Source of the DNA: an uncultured Duncaniella sp.
GTDB taxonomy: Bacteria > Bacteroidota > Bacteroidia > Bacteroidales > Muribaculaceae
Reading direction: 5' to 3'
Length of the DNA stretch: 64,000 bases
Assembly: GCA_910576785.1 (NCBI GenBank)
Contig: CAJTJG010000005.1
Coordinates: forward strand, 82,612 to 146,611
Under the pieces are notes generated by a model, which saw only the letters and a list, made by a program, of their open reading frames with translations, was not told the DNA's origin and ran no database searches. Shown one piece after another: positions 1 through 8,588 of this stretch. The translations under genes and the position numbers were made by a program. The number at the start of each line of letters is the position of its first letter. Position 1 is the stretch's first letter.

Positions 1-561
1 ATACCCCTTCTTGCGCATCTGCTCGAAGAGTTCCTTATAGTGACCCTTGCGGTTCTTGACAACAGGGGCGAGTATGTAGATACGGTGTCCGTCATACCGA
101 TCAAGAACGAGATTGACTATCTGCTCGCGTGTATACTTGACCATCGGCTCGCCTGACAGGTAGCTCACCGCAGTACCGGCGCGGGCATAAAGCAGTCGCA
201 GAAAGTCATAGATCTCCGTTGTTGTGCCAATGGTGCTTCGCGGATTGCGGTTCACGGTCTTCTGCTCGATGGCGATGACCGGCGACAGACCTGTGATCTT
301 GTCCACATCCGGACGCTCGAGCGACCCGAGCATATTGCGGGCATATGACGAGAATGTCTCTATGTAGCGCCGCTGGCCCTCGGCATATATGGTGTCGAAG
401 GCAAGCGACGATTTTCCGCTGCCGCTCAGACCGGTGATCACCGTGAGGGCCTTGTGCGGTATGCTTACGTCTATATTCTTGAGATTATGCACCCTCGCTC
501 CGTAGACGTCAAGCGAGGGTATATGTCGTGTCTTGTTCTTTTCTATATTGTTTCCGTTCAT
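1..561 (-). CDS. uvrA: UvrA-family excinuclease ABC subunit A, paralogue (5' part only)
   Basis: This is the N-terminal 187 codons of a UvrA-type DNA damage sensor; the rest lies beyond the left edge of the window. UvrA dimers scan DNA for bulky lesions and hand them to UvrB. The first Walker A (GLSGSGKSS, about residues 44-52) and the family stretches FDTIYAEGQRRY, FSSYAR, IAIEQK and NPRSTIGTTTEIYD are readable. It differs from the complete uvrA at 31790-34642 (for example ETFSSYARNMLG against ESLSSYARQFMG), so the genome has at least two UvrA paralogues. The ATG at 559-561 lies 10 bases after the transglycosylase stop, so the gene is probably the last of a minus-strand operon. Which paralogue does general nucleotide excision repair cannot be told from here. 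Confidence 0.93.
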   Translation of the reverse strand, partial: MNGNNIEKNKTRHIPSLDVYGARVHNLKNIDVSIPHKALTVITGLSGSGKSSLAFDTIYAEGQRRYIETFSSYARNMLGSLERPDVDKITGLSPVIAIEQKTVNRNPRSTIGTTTEIYDFLRLLYARAGTAVSYLSGEPMVKYTREQIVNLVLDRYDGHRIYILAPVVKNRKGHYKELFEQMRKKGY

Positions 562-570
562 CTGCTTTTG

Positions 571-1563
571 TTACTTCACCACCCAGCGGGGATCATACAC
601 CTTGCTTCCGGCGGTGGAACGTGAGAGTGATTCCTTTGCAGGAATTTTCACCTTGTATGTCTTTCCGGTCTTGTTGGGGAGCGATTTGGATCTTATCCAT
701 GGATTGTGCTCGCGGAGAGTGAGATAGTCTATTCCCGCAGCCTTGGCCCATGTAGGCCAGTCTGTGACGGGTGTTGACACCTCCACGGTCTTGTATTCCA
801 CCGGCTGATACAGATTGTCGGCGGTGAGCATATAGCCATATGCGCCTGGATTCTCCATTATCATCTTCATGGCCAGAAGACGGAACACATATCTCATGGT
901 CTCCTCGGCAAGATAGAGGTCATAGGCCGAATCCACCTGCTGCGCGGATAGCTCGTTGCTTATCCTCCCCATGCCGCCGTTGTAGCTCGCCGCTACCGAC
1001 TCCCAGTTGCCATACTTTGCATAGGCGTTGCGCAGATACCGGCATGCTGCCTCGGTGGACTTTTCCGGATCGTAACGTTCATCTACCGCATCGTTCACCT
1101 CCAGCCCGTACTCTTTGGCTGTGGAGGGCATGAACTGCCACAGTCCGGCAGCCTTGGCAGGCGATACAGCCTTGGGATTCATGGTTGACTCTATAGCCGC
1201 GAGATACAGCATATCCATAGGTATGTTGTTGCGCTTCAATATCGGGGCGAGCACAGGAAAGTAACGGTTGGCCCGCTTGATGGCAAGAAGAGTGTTGCCA
1301 TGCGAATAGCTCATGGCCGAAAGCTCGCGGTCAAGACGCTCCCACATATTCACCGGATCGAGCGACACTTCCTCGCCGGCGAATGTCACCGATGCAGGAA
1401 CTTCCGGCACGACCACCGGCGATAGTGCAGGTGCGCCGGCATGCGACTCTTCCTTTTCATGACGTGGTTCGGCCGAGGCCTCTCCTGCGGGAAGTAACAT
1501 GGCGACAACTGCCAGCGCGACAGCCGAGCCGAGAAATGATATTCGGTTGAGATTCATTTTCAC
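571..1563 (-). CDS. Periplasmic lytic transglycosylase (SLT/MltD-like)
   Basis: A 330-residue peptidoglycan lytic transglycosylase that would cleave MurNAc-GlcNAc bonds with 1,6-anhydro product formation. An N-terminal signal peptide (hydrophobic core about 9-30, ending in ASA) sends it across the inner membrane. The SLT fold starts near residue 105; the catalytic Glu is in AAIES (about Glu125), followed by the family motif AGLWQFMPSTA and later ASYNGG. The C-terminal 70 residues (from about YKTVEVSTPV) look like one LysM-like wall-binding module. It is shorter than E. coli MltD, with one rather than two LysM repeats. The start could also be Met3. It sits 27 bases after a T9SS cargo gene and 9 bases before the partial uvrA, all on the same strand. 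Confidence 0.88.
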   Translation of the reverse strand: MKMNLNRISFLGSAVALAVVAMLLPAGEASAEPRHEKEESHAGAPALSPVVVPEVPASVTFAGEEVSLDPVNMWERLDRELSAMSYSHGNTLLAIKRANRYFPVLAPILKRNNIPMDMLYLAAIESTMNPKAVSPAKAAGLWQFMPSTAKEYGLEVNDAVDERYDPEKSTEAACRYLRNAYAKYGNWESVAASYNGGMGRISNELSAQQVDSAYDLYLAEETMRYVFRLLAMKMIMENPGAYGYMLTADNLYQPVEYKTVEVSTPVTDWPTWAKAAGIDYLTLREHNPWIRSKSLPNKTGKTYKVKIPAKESLSRSTAGSKVYDPRWVVK

Positions 1564-1590
1564 TTGTCTTTACATTAGAAGTTTGTCAAT

Positions 1591-2874
1591 TCATTTATAG
1601 TCGACGATATTGATATCGCCCGAAAGGTCATACGAGCGTCCGTCAGCCCCTTTGGCCTTAATCACATAATAATAAACACCTGCGGGGACAAATTTCCCTT
1701 TGTACTTGCCGTCCCATCCGCCCGACGGGTCGGAAAACGATGCCATAAGATGACCCGCCCGGTTGAATATATGACACTCGAATGACACTATGGAGCTGTA
1801 CGAAACTTTCCATACATCATTCACACCATCCTCATTGAACGGAGAAAAGGCGTTGGGACATTTCAGCGACGACGCACCGATGGATATCTCATAGGTCTCT
1901 CCGTAATAATCGCACGAAGCGTCCGAATTGGCGCAGTAAAAACGCACATATGTCACACCCTCGTCATTGAACGTATGGGTGAAGTCAAGCTCGCTCACGC
2001 GTAGATCCACATCGTCAAACTCGGGATATGACGATATCTGCCATTCGCGGAATATCGCCGCATCAGTCACCTTGGCTGAGAAATCGATCACACATGGTGC
2101 CGATCCGCCGTAAGCGCCACCCGACGGGGGCGTGACCTCATTGTCCGCATCCCTTGTCTGCTGCTCGGCCGAGGTGTGGGCCTCCACGCTGTGAGGTTCA
2201 ACCACAGGCGATGTCACGCTCTGGCTGTCATTCCAGCTGCGCGAGAATCTGTCACCGGTGAGTGTGAATTCCGTGGGACACAATACTGCCGGAATAGATA
2301 TCACCGGTCGGACATATTCGAATGTCTCCACAGTGGCGGTCTCACGGTACTCCTTCTCATCCTCGCTCCACTCCAGATTGCGGTATTCGAGCTCCAGGCC
2401 GCGGCTGAGGGTTACTTTGCGTCCATTGATGGTATAATAGGCAATCTCAGCCCCGCTGCCCGACACGTCGAGCGATGTGCGCCCGCAGTCCTGCTGCATG
2501 GATGGCGACAGGCCATTCAGTTCAAGCGGATGACGGCTGTAATCCACAAGCCAGAACATATAGCTGCGGCCGCCGGCCTCAACTATATATCCCATGTCAC
2601 CCTCAGGGCGTCCGAGAACCGGGCCGGTGGCTACCTCCTCGGCAAAAGCTCCCCCCATCGATGAGAACCGCAACCATCGCGCCTCCGATGCGCCCTCACC
2701 GGTATATGTCACTGACAGGCCCTCCACTGTCGGGGCCACATATACCGCATCAAGTCCGGACGACACTGCCGGTGTCTCGGTAAGAACGGGGAGCGTGCTC
2801 CCCGACCAAACGACACTCGCGGCGCCCGACACGCCCGACAACATGAGCGAAAAAACAAATACCGATATTCTCAT
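1591..2874 (-). CDS. Secreted protein with T9SS type B (gliding-motility, CHU_C) C-terminal domain
   Basis: A 427-residue exported protein with an N-terminal signal peptide (about 1-18). The last 90 residues fit the T9SS type B sorting module: CPNAFSPFNEDGVNDVW, then an IFNRAGHLM strand, GGWDGKYKG and AGVYYYVIKAKG. This module directs export through the type IX secretion system and surface attachment. Residues about 265-335 look like a PKD/Ig-like beta domain (FDDVDLRVSELDFTHTFNDEG). The N-terminal half has no recognisable enzyme motif, so the function is unknown; a structural or adhesive surface protein is plausible. It appears to head the operon with the transglycosylase, from a good promoter at 2912-2942. 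Confidence 0.82.
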   Translation of the reverse strand: MRISVFVFSLMLSGVSGAASVVWSGSTLPVLTETPAVSSGLDAVYVAPTVEGLSVTYTGEGASEARWLRFSSMGGAFAEEVATGPVLGRPEGDMGYIVEAGGRSYMFWLVDYSRHPLELNGLSPSMQQDCGRTSLDVSGSGAEIAYYTINGRKVTLSRGLELEYRNLEWSEDEKEYRETATVETFEYVRPVISIPAVLCPTEFTLTGDRFSRSWNDSQSVTSPVVEPHSVEAHTSAEQQTRDADNEVTPPSGGAYGGSAPCVIDFSAKVTDAAIFREWQISSYPEFDDVDLRVSELDFTHTFNDEGVTYVRFYCANSDASCDYYGETYEISIGASSLKCPNAFSPFNEDGVNDVWKVSYSSIVSFECHIFNRAGHLMASFSDPSGGWDGKYKGKFVPAGVYYYVIKAKGADGRSYDLSGDINIVDYK

Positions 2875-2911
2875 TGATGCTGATTTTTACGATTGACGCA
2901 TATATAACACA

Positions 2912-2942
2912 CAAAGTTACGAAATAATCACCAATTCCGCAA
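2912..2942 (-). promoter_or_regulatory. Promoter of the T9SS cargo/transglycosylase/uvrA-paralogue operon
   Basis: On the minus strand a TTG (2942-2940) is followed after exactly 20 bases by TAACTTTG (2919-2912), the Bacteroidetes -33/-7 pattern. Transcription should begin a few bases later, giving a leader of roughly 30 bases before the ATG at 2874. Confidence 0.7.
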
Positions 2943-2950
2943 CTCCGCTC

Positions 2951-3586
2951 TCAGCCGTTAATGTCAAAAATATCCAAAATATCAGTCAAAGAGTGAATGC
3001 GCCTGGAAGGCAGACATTCGGGTGCCACAGCATCAAACTCCTGGGCATGCACATTATCTCCGGCATCGAGAAGACACACCGTATCCCACCCGAGCCTACG
3101 CGCGGGTGCGAAGTCCTTGGCGGGATTGTCTCCCACATACACGTAATCGCGCCCGGGATAGCGCGACATGACACGACCGAAAGCCTCGCCAGACACCTTG
3201 GACGCTCCCACCTCCTCTGATATGAAGACATCCTCCTTGTCCACGAATCTTCCTATACCGAGCGCTTCAAGCTTATTGCGCTGCGTGACCGAGCGCCCGT
3301 CTGTGATCACCGCCAGAGGGCACCCTCTGTTGTGCAGACTGGCAAGCGTATACAGCGATCGCCACGGCAATGATATATCAGGCTTGTGCCCGCGGTAAAG
3401 ATCAAGCACCGCGGCAGCATCCACTCCGGTAGAGTCAAAAGCCGCCCTTGGAGTCTGAGCGGCAAGCATCGCCGGAAGGAGATGCCGCCCCCATCTTGCA
3501 GCGACAGCCCTGTATGCGGAGCGGACAAAATCCATCTCCGGAAACAGAGTATCGTCAAGATCAAATACAAATACCGGTGCTGACAC
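2951..3586 (-). CDS. HAD-superfamily hydrolase (phosphatase-like)
   Basis: A haloacid-dehalogenase phosphatase of about 211 residues. Visible motifs are the nucleophile motif FDLDDTLF at the N-terminus (the two Asp near residues 9 and 11), motif II in VITDGRS, the motif III Lys in GASKVS, and the motif IV acid in VGDNPAKD. The cap of about 100 residues between motifs I and II is helical, as in subclass C1. The open frame extends further upstream, but that extension lies inside the preceding Dabb gene and encodes non-HAD sequence. I chose the GTG at 3586, 8 bases past the Dabb stop; a GTG at about 3619, preceded by AAGGAGG, is an alternative. Substrate unknown. It is co-transcribed with the Dabb protein. 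Confidence 0.8.
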   Translation of the reverse strand: MSAPVFVFDLDDTLFPEMDFVRSAYRAVAARWGRHLLPAMLAAQTPRAAFDSTGVDAAAVLDLYRGHKPDISLPWRSLYTLASLHNRGCPLAVITDGRSVTQRNKLEALGIGRFVDKEDVFISEEVGASKVSGEAFGRVMSRYPGRDYVYVGDNPAKDFAPARRLGWDTVCLLDAGDNVHAQEFDAVAPECLPSRRIHSLTDILDIFDING

Positions 3587-3593
3587 TTCCCGA

Positions 3594-3887
3594 TCAGAAC
3601 TCGTAGTCCACGCAAGCACGCGCCTCCTTATGCCCGGCCAGTAGTAAGGCCGCAGCCACATGGGCAGGATGCTTTGCATAGATATCCACCGAAGCCATAT
3701 CAGGGACCACAGCCGTGAGCACCACATCCCATTCCTCGCCGGGATTCGCATTGATACCCACCTCCATGCTCTCGAGCACATCTATCTCGGCCGGAAGCGC
3801 CATGAGGGCATCGCGGAATTTGCCGGCCACTGCTTTTCTCTCCTCCTCTGTCCCTGACAGCTTGAACATTACGATATGTTTTACCAT
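3594..3887 (-). CDS. Dabb (stress-responsive alpha/beta-barrel) family protein
   Basis: A 97-residue dimeric alpha+beta barrel protein of the Dabb family, recognised from the start MVKHIVMFKLSG, the central acid/Pro region and the conserved late HPAHVAA. Members are small cytosolic proteins, mostly of unknown function. The frame is open from a GTG at 3929, but that codon lies inside the -7 box of the gene's own promoter, so the ATG at 3885-3887 is the likely start; it also matches the family N-terminus. The downstream HAD gene starts immediately after its stop. Confidence 0.82.
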   Translation of the reverse strand: MVKHIVMFKLSGTEEERKAVAGKFRDALMALPAEIDVLESMEVGINANPGEEWDVVLTAVVPDMASVDIYAKHPAHVAAALLLAGHKEARACVDYEF

Positions 3888-3921
3888 CTTTCTGAATACT
3901 CTTTTTGTAAATAATCCGATT

Positions 3922-3956
3922 TTTGTCACAAAATTAATGAAAATTTCTTATTTTTG
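3922..3956 (+). promoter_or_regulatory. Promoter of the murB-murA-rel operon
   Basis: TTTG (3922-3925) and TATTTTTG (3949-3956) with 23 bases between, slightly longer than the usual 19-21. The -7 box ends only 5 bases before the murB ATG at 3962, so the message would have almost no 5' leader. It overlaps the divergent Dabb promoter. Confidence 0.5.
3929..3936 (-). promoter_or_regulatory. -7 box for the Dabb/HAD operon
   Basis: TAATTTTG on the minus strand, about 41 bases ahead of the chosen Dabb start. No clear -33 TTTG at the expected spacing. The box lies between the -33 and -7 boxes of the divergent murB promoter, so the two promoters overlap physically. Confidence 0.5.
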
Positions 3957-3961
3957 CACTT

Positions 3962-4978
3962 ATGATTACCACCCATCTCAATTACGACCTCAGTCTCCGC
4001 AACACTTTCGCCATGAAAGTGAGCTGCGGTTGCTTCATGGAATACGACTCTGCCGACGACATTCCATTCCTGCTGTCAAGCATACGCAAAGATATCGACA
4101 TCAAGCACATCGGTGGCGGGAGCAATCTCCTCTTCACCGGCGATTATCCCGGTGTGATAGTCCATAGCGCCATCATGGGTATAAACGAGGTGGGCCGGGA
4201 CAGTTCGTCGGTGACATTGCGTGTCGGATCGGGGGTAAAGATGGACGACTTCATTCTCCATGCCTGCTCTGCCGGACTGTGGGGGGTGGAAAATCTTTCC
4301 GGCATACCAGGCGAGGTCGGAGCCTCGGCCGTTCAGAATGTAGGGGCCTACGGACGGGAAGCAGCCGACACCATCGTGGCCGTCCACGCCTATGACTGCG
4401 ACGAGCACGAGTTCGTCACACTGTCCAACGAAGAATGCCACTTCGGCTACCGTGACTCCATATTCAAGCGTCCCGACAAAAAAGGATGCTATATCATACA
4501 TGCGGTGGACTACCGCCTAAGCACCATTCCCGCACCTGACATCAGCTATCCGGCACTGAAATCGCATTTCAACTCCGCACCCTCCACCCCCATGGAGGTA
4601 AGGGAGGCGGTGATAGCCATACGCGACAGCAAACTGCCCGATCCGGCAGTGGTGCCGAGCGCCGGAAGTTTCTTCAAGAATCCTGTCATATCGCCGGCCG
4701 ACTTCGAAAACGTCAAAGCCGCCGCACCGGACGCCGACGTCCCCCACTACACGGTGGAGGGAGGTATAAAAGTCCCTGCAGCATGGCTCATCGACAAGTG
4801 CGGTTGGAAAGGGCAGACACGCGGCAATGTCGCCGTATGGCATCTTCAGCCGCTTGTCATAGTCAACCCCGACCGCCGGGCCACCCCTGGCGAGGTGATA
4901 GCTCTCGAAAAAGAGATCATATCATCCGTCAAACAAAGATTTGGTGTGACACTGACCCCGGAGGTTGAACACATCTGA
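3962..4978 (+). CDS. murB: UDP-N-acetylenolpyruvoylglucosamine reductase MurB
   Basis: A 338-residue cytosolic flavoenzyme that reduces enolpyruvyl-UDP-GlcNAc to UDP-MurNAc with NADPH, the second committed step of peptidoglycan synthesis. FAD-domain features are GGGSNLLF near residue 45 and the SGIPGEVGASAVQNVGAYG signature around 115-135. The proton-donor Ser sits in PSAGSFFKNP, and the catalytic Glu in LTPEVEH at the C-terminus. The length and the inserted GYRDSIFK loop fit type I (E. coli-like) MurB. It is the first gene of the operon with murA directly behind, so two consecutive UDP-sugar steps are co-expressed in reverse pathway order. Confidence 0.96.
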   Translation: MITTHLNYDLSLRNTFAMKVSCGCFMEYDSADDIPFLLSSIRKDIDIKHIGGGSNLLFTGDYPGVIVHSAIMGINEVGRDSSSVTLRVGSGVKMDDFILHACSAGLWGVENLSGIPGEVGASAVQNVGAYGREAADTIVAVHAYDCDEHEFVTLSNEECHFGYRDSIFKRPDKKGCYIIHAVDYRLSTIPAPDISYPALKSHFNSAPSTPMEVREAVIAIRDSKLPDPAVVPSAGSFFKNPVISPADFENVKAAAPDADVPHYTVEGGIKVPAAWLIDKCGWKGQTRGNVAVWHLQPLVIVNPDRRATPGEVIALEKEIISSVKQRFGVTLTPEVEHI

Positions 4979-5039
4979 CCGCACTGCTGTTAAACATTTT
5001 AAGACAAACACTCATCACCTCACCCACGAACCCGACAAT

Positions 5040-6350
5040 ATGAGCACCTACATCATCGAAGGTGGCCACCACCTGCATGGAGCCATCACCCCACAGGGAG
5101 CAAAAAACGAAGCGCTTCAAGTGATCAGCGCCACTCTCCTCACCTCCGAGCCCGTGACCATCCACAACATACCGAACATCCTTGACGTAAAGAATCTCAT
5201 CAATCTGCTGAAAGCGATGAATGTGAAAGTCGACAAGGTCGGTGAATCCAGCTACCGCTTCCAGGCCGATGACCTCGATGAGGAATACATATCGAGCGCT
5301 GACTTCGTGGCACGATGCGCAGGTCTGCGAGGCTCGGTGCTTGTGGTCGGCCCGTTGCTCGCCCGTCTCGGGCAGGCTTATTTCGCAAAGCCGGGTGGCG
5401 ACAAGATAGGGCGCCGCAAGGTGGACACACATATAACAGGCCTCTCCAAACTCGGTGCCATGATAGCCTACAATGAGGAGCGTCAGGCCTACTACCTCGT
5501 CACCGTCAATGGACTTAAGGGATGCTACATGCTCCTCGACGAGGCTTCCGTGACCGGAACCGCCAATATCATCATGGCCGCCGCACGCGCTGAGGGCACC
5601 ACCACCATCTACAACGCCGCATGCGAGCCTTATGTGCAGCAGCTCTGCAAAATGCTTGTGGGAATGGGCGTGAACATAGAAGGTATCGGTTCAAACCTTC
5701 TCCGCATCACCGGCACCGACCGCCTCGGAGGTGCCGTCCACACCATCCTCCCCGACATGATCGAAGTGGGCAGCTTCATAGGCATGGCAGCTCTCACACA
5801 GAGTTCTCTCACCATCAAGGATGTGTCATATGACAATCTCGGCATCATCCCCGATGCATTCCGACGCCTCGGTATCAACATCGAGCGGCACGGCGATGAT
5901 ATTTTCATACCCGAGCAGGACACCTACGAGATAGAGACCAATCTTGACGGATCCATCCCCACTGTAGCCGACGCTCCCTGGCCCGGTCTGACACCCGACC
6001 TCCTCTCGGTGATGCTCGTCACTGCCACCCAATGCCGCGGCAGCGTGCTCATACACCAGAAGATGTTCGAGAGCCGTCTGTTCTTTGTCGACAGGCTTAT
6101 CGACATGGGCGCCCAGATCATGCTGTGCGATCCTCACCGAGCCGTGGTCATCGGCCTGGACCACAAGGTTCCCCTCAGAGCCAACAAAATGCACTCGCCC
6201 GACATACGCGCCGGCATCGCCATGCTCATCGCCGCCATGAGTGCCAAGGGGGTATCCACTATCGACAACATTGACCAGATCGACCGCGGATACGAGGCTA
6301 TCGACACCCGTCTGAACTCAGTCGGGGCCTGCATCTACCGCAGGGACTGA
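5040..6350 (+). CDS. murA: UDP-N-acetylglucosamine 1-carboxyvinyltransferase MurA with Asp in place of the catalytic Cys
   Basis: A 436-residue enolpyruvyl transferase (PEP + UDP-GlcNAc), the first committed step of peptidoglycan synthesis. Family landmarks are GAKNEAL near residue 21, GPLLARLG at 104-111, KPGGDKIGRRKVDTH around 117-131, and MTGTANI-like ASVTGTANIIMAA. The loop residue that is Cys115 in E. coli is Asp121 here (codon GAC at 5400-5402). Asp at this position is known to keep activity and prevent alkylation by fosfomycin. The frame is open from a TTG at 4965, but that would overlap murB and add 25 unconserved residues; the ATG at 5040 gives the normal MSTYIIEGG start. It lies 61 bases after murB. 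Confidence 0.96.
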   Translation: MSTYIIEGGHHLHGAITPQGAKNEALQVISATLLTSEPVTIHNIPNILDVKNLINLLKAMNVKVDKVGESSYRFQADDLDEEYISSADFVARCAGLRGSVLVVGPLLARLGQAYFAKPGGDKIGRRKVDTHITGLSKLGAMIAYNEERQAYYLVTVNGLKGCYMLLDEASVTGTANIIMAAARAEGTTTIYNAACEPYVQQLCKMLVGMGVNIEGIGSNLLRITGTDRLGGAVHTILPDMIEVGSFIGMAALTQSSLTIKDVSYDNLGIIPDAFRRLGINIERHGDDIFIPEQDTYEIETNLDGSIPTVADAPWPGLTPDLLSVMLVTATQCRGSVLIHQKMFESRLFFVDRLIDMGAQIMLCDPHRAVVIGLDHKVPLRANKMHSPDIRAGIAMLIAAMSAKGVSTIDNIDQIDRGYEAIDTRLNSVGACIYRRD

Positions 6351-6392
6351 TCCCCGCTCCCCACTCCACCATCACCACATCCCGTAAACGCA

Positions 6393-8588
6393 ATGAAAGA
6401 GAAATCAATTCAGACATCGCCATTCATCCTCATCCGACGCCTTGCCGCCCTTACAAGCGAGGTGGCCGAACCAGGCGATCTCACGGGACTCGTCTCCACA
6501 TTCCGCACCCTGCGCGACAACGGTTTCCGCCCTGCCCAGCGCCACGGTATAGACCCGCTCATAAAGGCGTTGAACACTGCTGTCAACCTGTGCGAGATGG
6601 TATCCCCCGACCGCAATATGGTGATAGCCATCCTTGTCTACGAATTATGCGTGGCCGGCGTGATGACTCCGGCAGAGGCAGGAAAGAAATGGGAGCCCGA
6701 TGTGGAGCTACTCGTCAACGGTCTAATAAAAGTCTCCACTCTCTACGGAAAACAGTCAGCTGTAAAGACCGACAATTTCCGCCATCTGCTGATGGCTTTC
6801 GCCGAAGATATCCGTGTCATCATAATAATGATCGTCGACCGTCTGACACTGATGCGTGCCATCAACCATCATCCCGACGAGAAACTTGTGGCCGACACAG
6901 CATTTGAGGCCAGCTACCTCTACGCACCACTGGCCCACAGGCTCGGACTCTACAAGATCAAGGGAGAGCTTGAGGATCTGTCGCTCAAATACACCGCACG
7001 CGACACTTACACACGTATAGCCCGTGGACTGAACGAGACCAAAGTGGCCCGCGATGCCTATATAGCCGACTTCATAGCCCCCGTCAAGGAGAAACTCGAC
7101 AAGACAGGACTGGATTACGAGATAAAGGGACGCACCAAATCCATCTTCTCCATCTGGAACAAACTGCGCAAGCAGAAGGTGGATCTGAGCGGCATATATG
7201 ACCTTTTCGCCATCAGAATCATCCTCGACGTGCCACGCGACATGGAAAAGGCCGAGTGCTGGAAGGTGTTCTCCATCGTCACCGACATGTACACCCCCAA
7301 TCCCCAGCGCCTCAAGGACTGGCTGTCCATACCCAAGAGCAACGGCTACGAGTCGCTCCACACCACCGTCATGGGTCCGGACAACAAATGGGTGGAAGTG
7401 CAGATACGCACACGGCGCATGGATCTCGTGGCCGAGAAGGGTCTCGCAGCCCACTGGAGATACAAAGGCATAAAGAGCGAAGGCGATCTGGACTCATGGA
7501 TGAACAATGTGCGCGATATCCTCGAGACCGCCGACGGACCGATGGAGCTGATGAAGAACTTCAAGATGGACCTCTACGACAAGGAAGTGTTCGTCTTCAC
7601 TCCTCGCGGCGATCTCCACAGGCTACCGTTGGGCGCCACCGTGCTCGACTTCGCTTTCGCCATACACACCAAGATAGGATGCGCATGCGTGGGTGGAAAG
7701 GTGAACGGTCGCAACCGCAAGCTCACTCACAAACTGCGCTCCGGCGACACGGTCGAGATCATCACCGCCCCGGGACAGAAACCGAAACAGGACTGGCTCA
7801 GTATCGTAGTGACATCAAAGGCACGCAACAAGATCCGCCAGACACTCAACGAGACCGCCAACCGCTCGGCCGAATATGGACGCGAACTCCTGCAGAGGCG
7901 GTGCAAAAACCGCAAGATCGAGCTGGAGGAGAGCGTGCTGATGCGTGCCATCAAGAAACTCGGCTTCAAGACCGTCACCGATTTCTACAAATCAGTGGCC
8001 GATGAAGAGACTGATGTCAACGATGTCATAGCCACGTGCGAACTCATAGCCAATGGCGATCGCAAGAATGCCGAGGAGAAAAAAAGCGCCGAGGAGTTCG
8101 AGCTTGCCGATCCGTCCGAGCGTCTCGCCGAAAGCAGCGACGACATACTCGTGATCGGCGACAACATAAAAGGCCTCAATTACAGACTGTCAAAATGTTG
8201 CAACCCGATATTCGGTGACGATGTGTTCGGCTTCGTCTCGGCCGAAGGCGTCGTAAAGATACATCGTCATGACTGCCCCAACGCAGCCCACATACGCGAG
8301 CGGTATCCCTACAGGGTGATACGCACACGGTGGTCCGGCAAGGCCGGCAACCAGTTCGCAGCCACCATACGGATCGTTGGTCAGGATGACATCGGCATAG
8401 TCACCAACATCACATCCATCATCAACAAGGAGAAAGACATCTCCCTGCGCAACATATCCATCGAGAGCCACGACGGCATCTTCTCGGGATTCCTCGTACT
8501 TGGTGTGAACGACACCCAGGCCCTCTCCGGAATAATCAAGAAAATCAAAACAGTAAAAGGCGTGAAAGATGTGCAACGCAGCAATTAA
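6393..8588 (+). CDS. RelA/SpoT-family (p)ppGpp synthetase with degenerate hydrolase domain
   Basis: A 731-residue long Rel homologue. The synthetase domain (about 235-385) looks intact: RTKSIFSIWNKL, the metal-binding Asp in IYDLFAIR, GYESLHTTV, and VEVQIRT with the catalytic Glu. TGS (about 400-465) and a C-terminal ACT domain (about 655-731) follow. The N-terminal HD hydrolase domain is structurally recognisable (MAFAEDIRVIIIMIVDR) but its metal ligands are lost: the HD pair is Tyr83-Glu84 (AILVYELCV), and the DRxHN motif reads DRLTL (149-153). I infer a synthetase-only, RelA-like enzyme needing a separate hydrolase elsewhere. Cytosolic and probably ribosome-associated. It lies 42 bases after murA; the next gene overlaps its 3' end by 20 bases. 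Confidence 0.92.
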   Translation: MKEKSIQTSPFILIRRLAALTSEVAEPGDLTGLVSTFRTLRDNGFRPAQRHGIDPLIKALNTAVNLCEMVSPDRNMVIAILVYELCVAGVMTPAEAGKKWEPDVELLVNGLIKVSTLYGKQSAVKTDNFRHLLMAFAEDIRVIIIMIVDRLTLMRAINHHPDEKLVADTAFEASYLYAPLAHRLGLYKIKGELEDLSLKYTARDTYTRIARGLNETKVARDAYIADFIAPVKEKLDKTGLDYEIKGRTKSIFSIWNKLRKQKVDLSGIYDLFAIRIILDVPRDMEKAECWKVFSIVTDMYTPNPQRLKDWLSIPKSNGYESLHTTVMGPDNKWVEVQIRTRRMDLVAEKGLAAHWRYKGIKSEGDLDSWMNNVRDILETADGPMELMKNFKMDLYDKEVFVFTPRGDLHRLPLGATVLDFAFAIHTKIGCACVGGKVNGRNRKLTHKLRSGDTVEIITAPGQKPKQDWLSIVVTSKARNKIRQTLNETANRSAEYGRELLQRRCKNRKIELEESVLMRAIKKLGFKTVTDFYKSVADEETDVNDVIATCELIANGDRKNAEEKKSAEEFELADPSERLAESSDDILVIGDNIKGLNYRLSKCCNPIFGDDVFGFVSAEGVVKIHRHDCPNAAHIRERYPYRVIRTRWSGKAGNQFAATIRIVGQDDIGIVTNITSIINKEKDISLRNISIESHDGIFSGFLVLGVNDTQALSGIIKKIKTVKGVKDVQRSN

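Noticed and set aside
4965..5039. TTG start extending MurA upstream
   Set aside because: It would overlap murB and add 25 residues unlike any MurA N-terminus.
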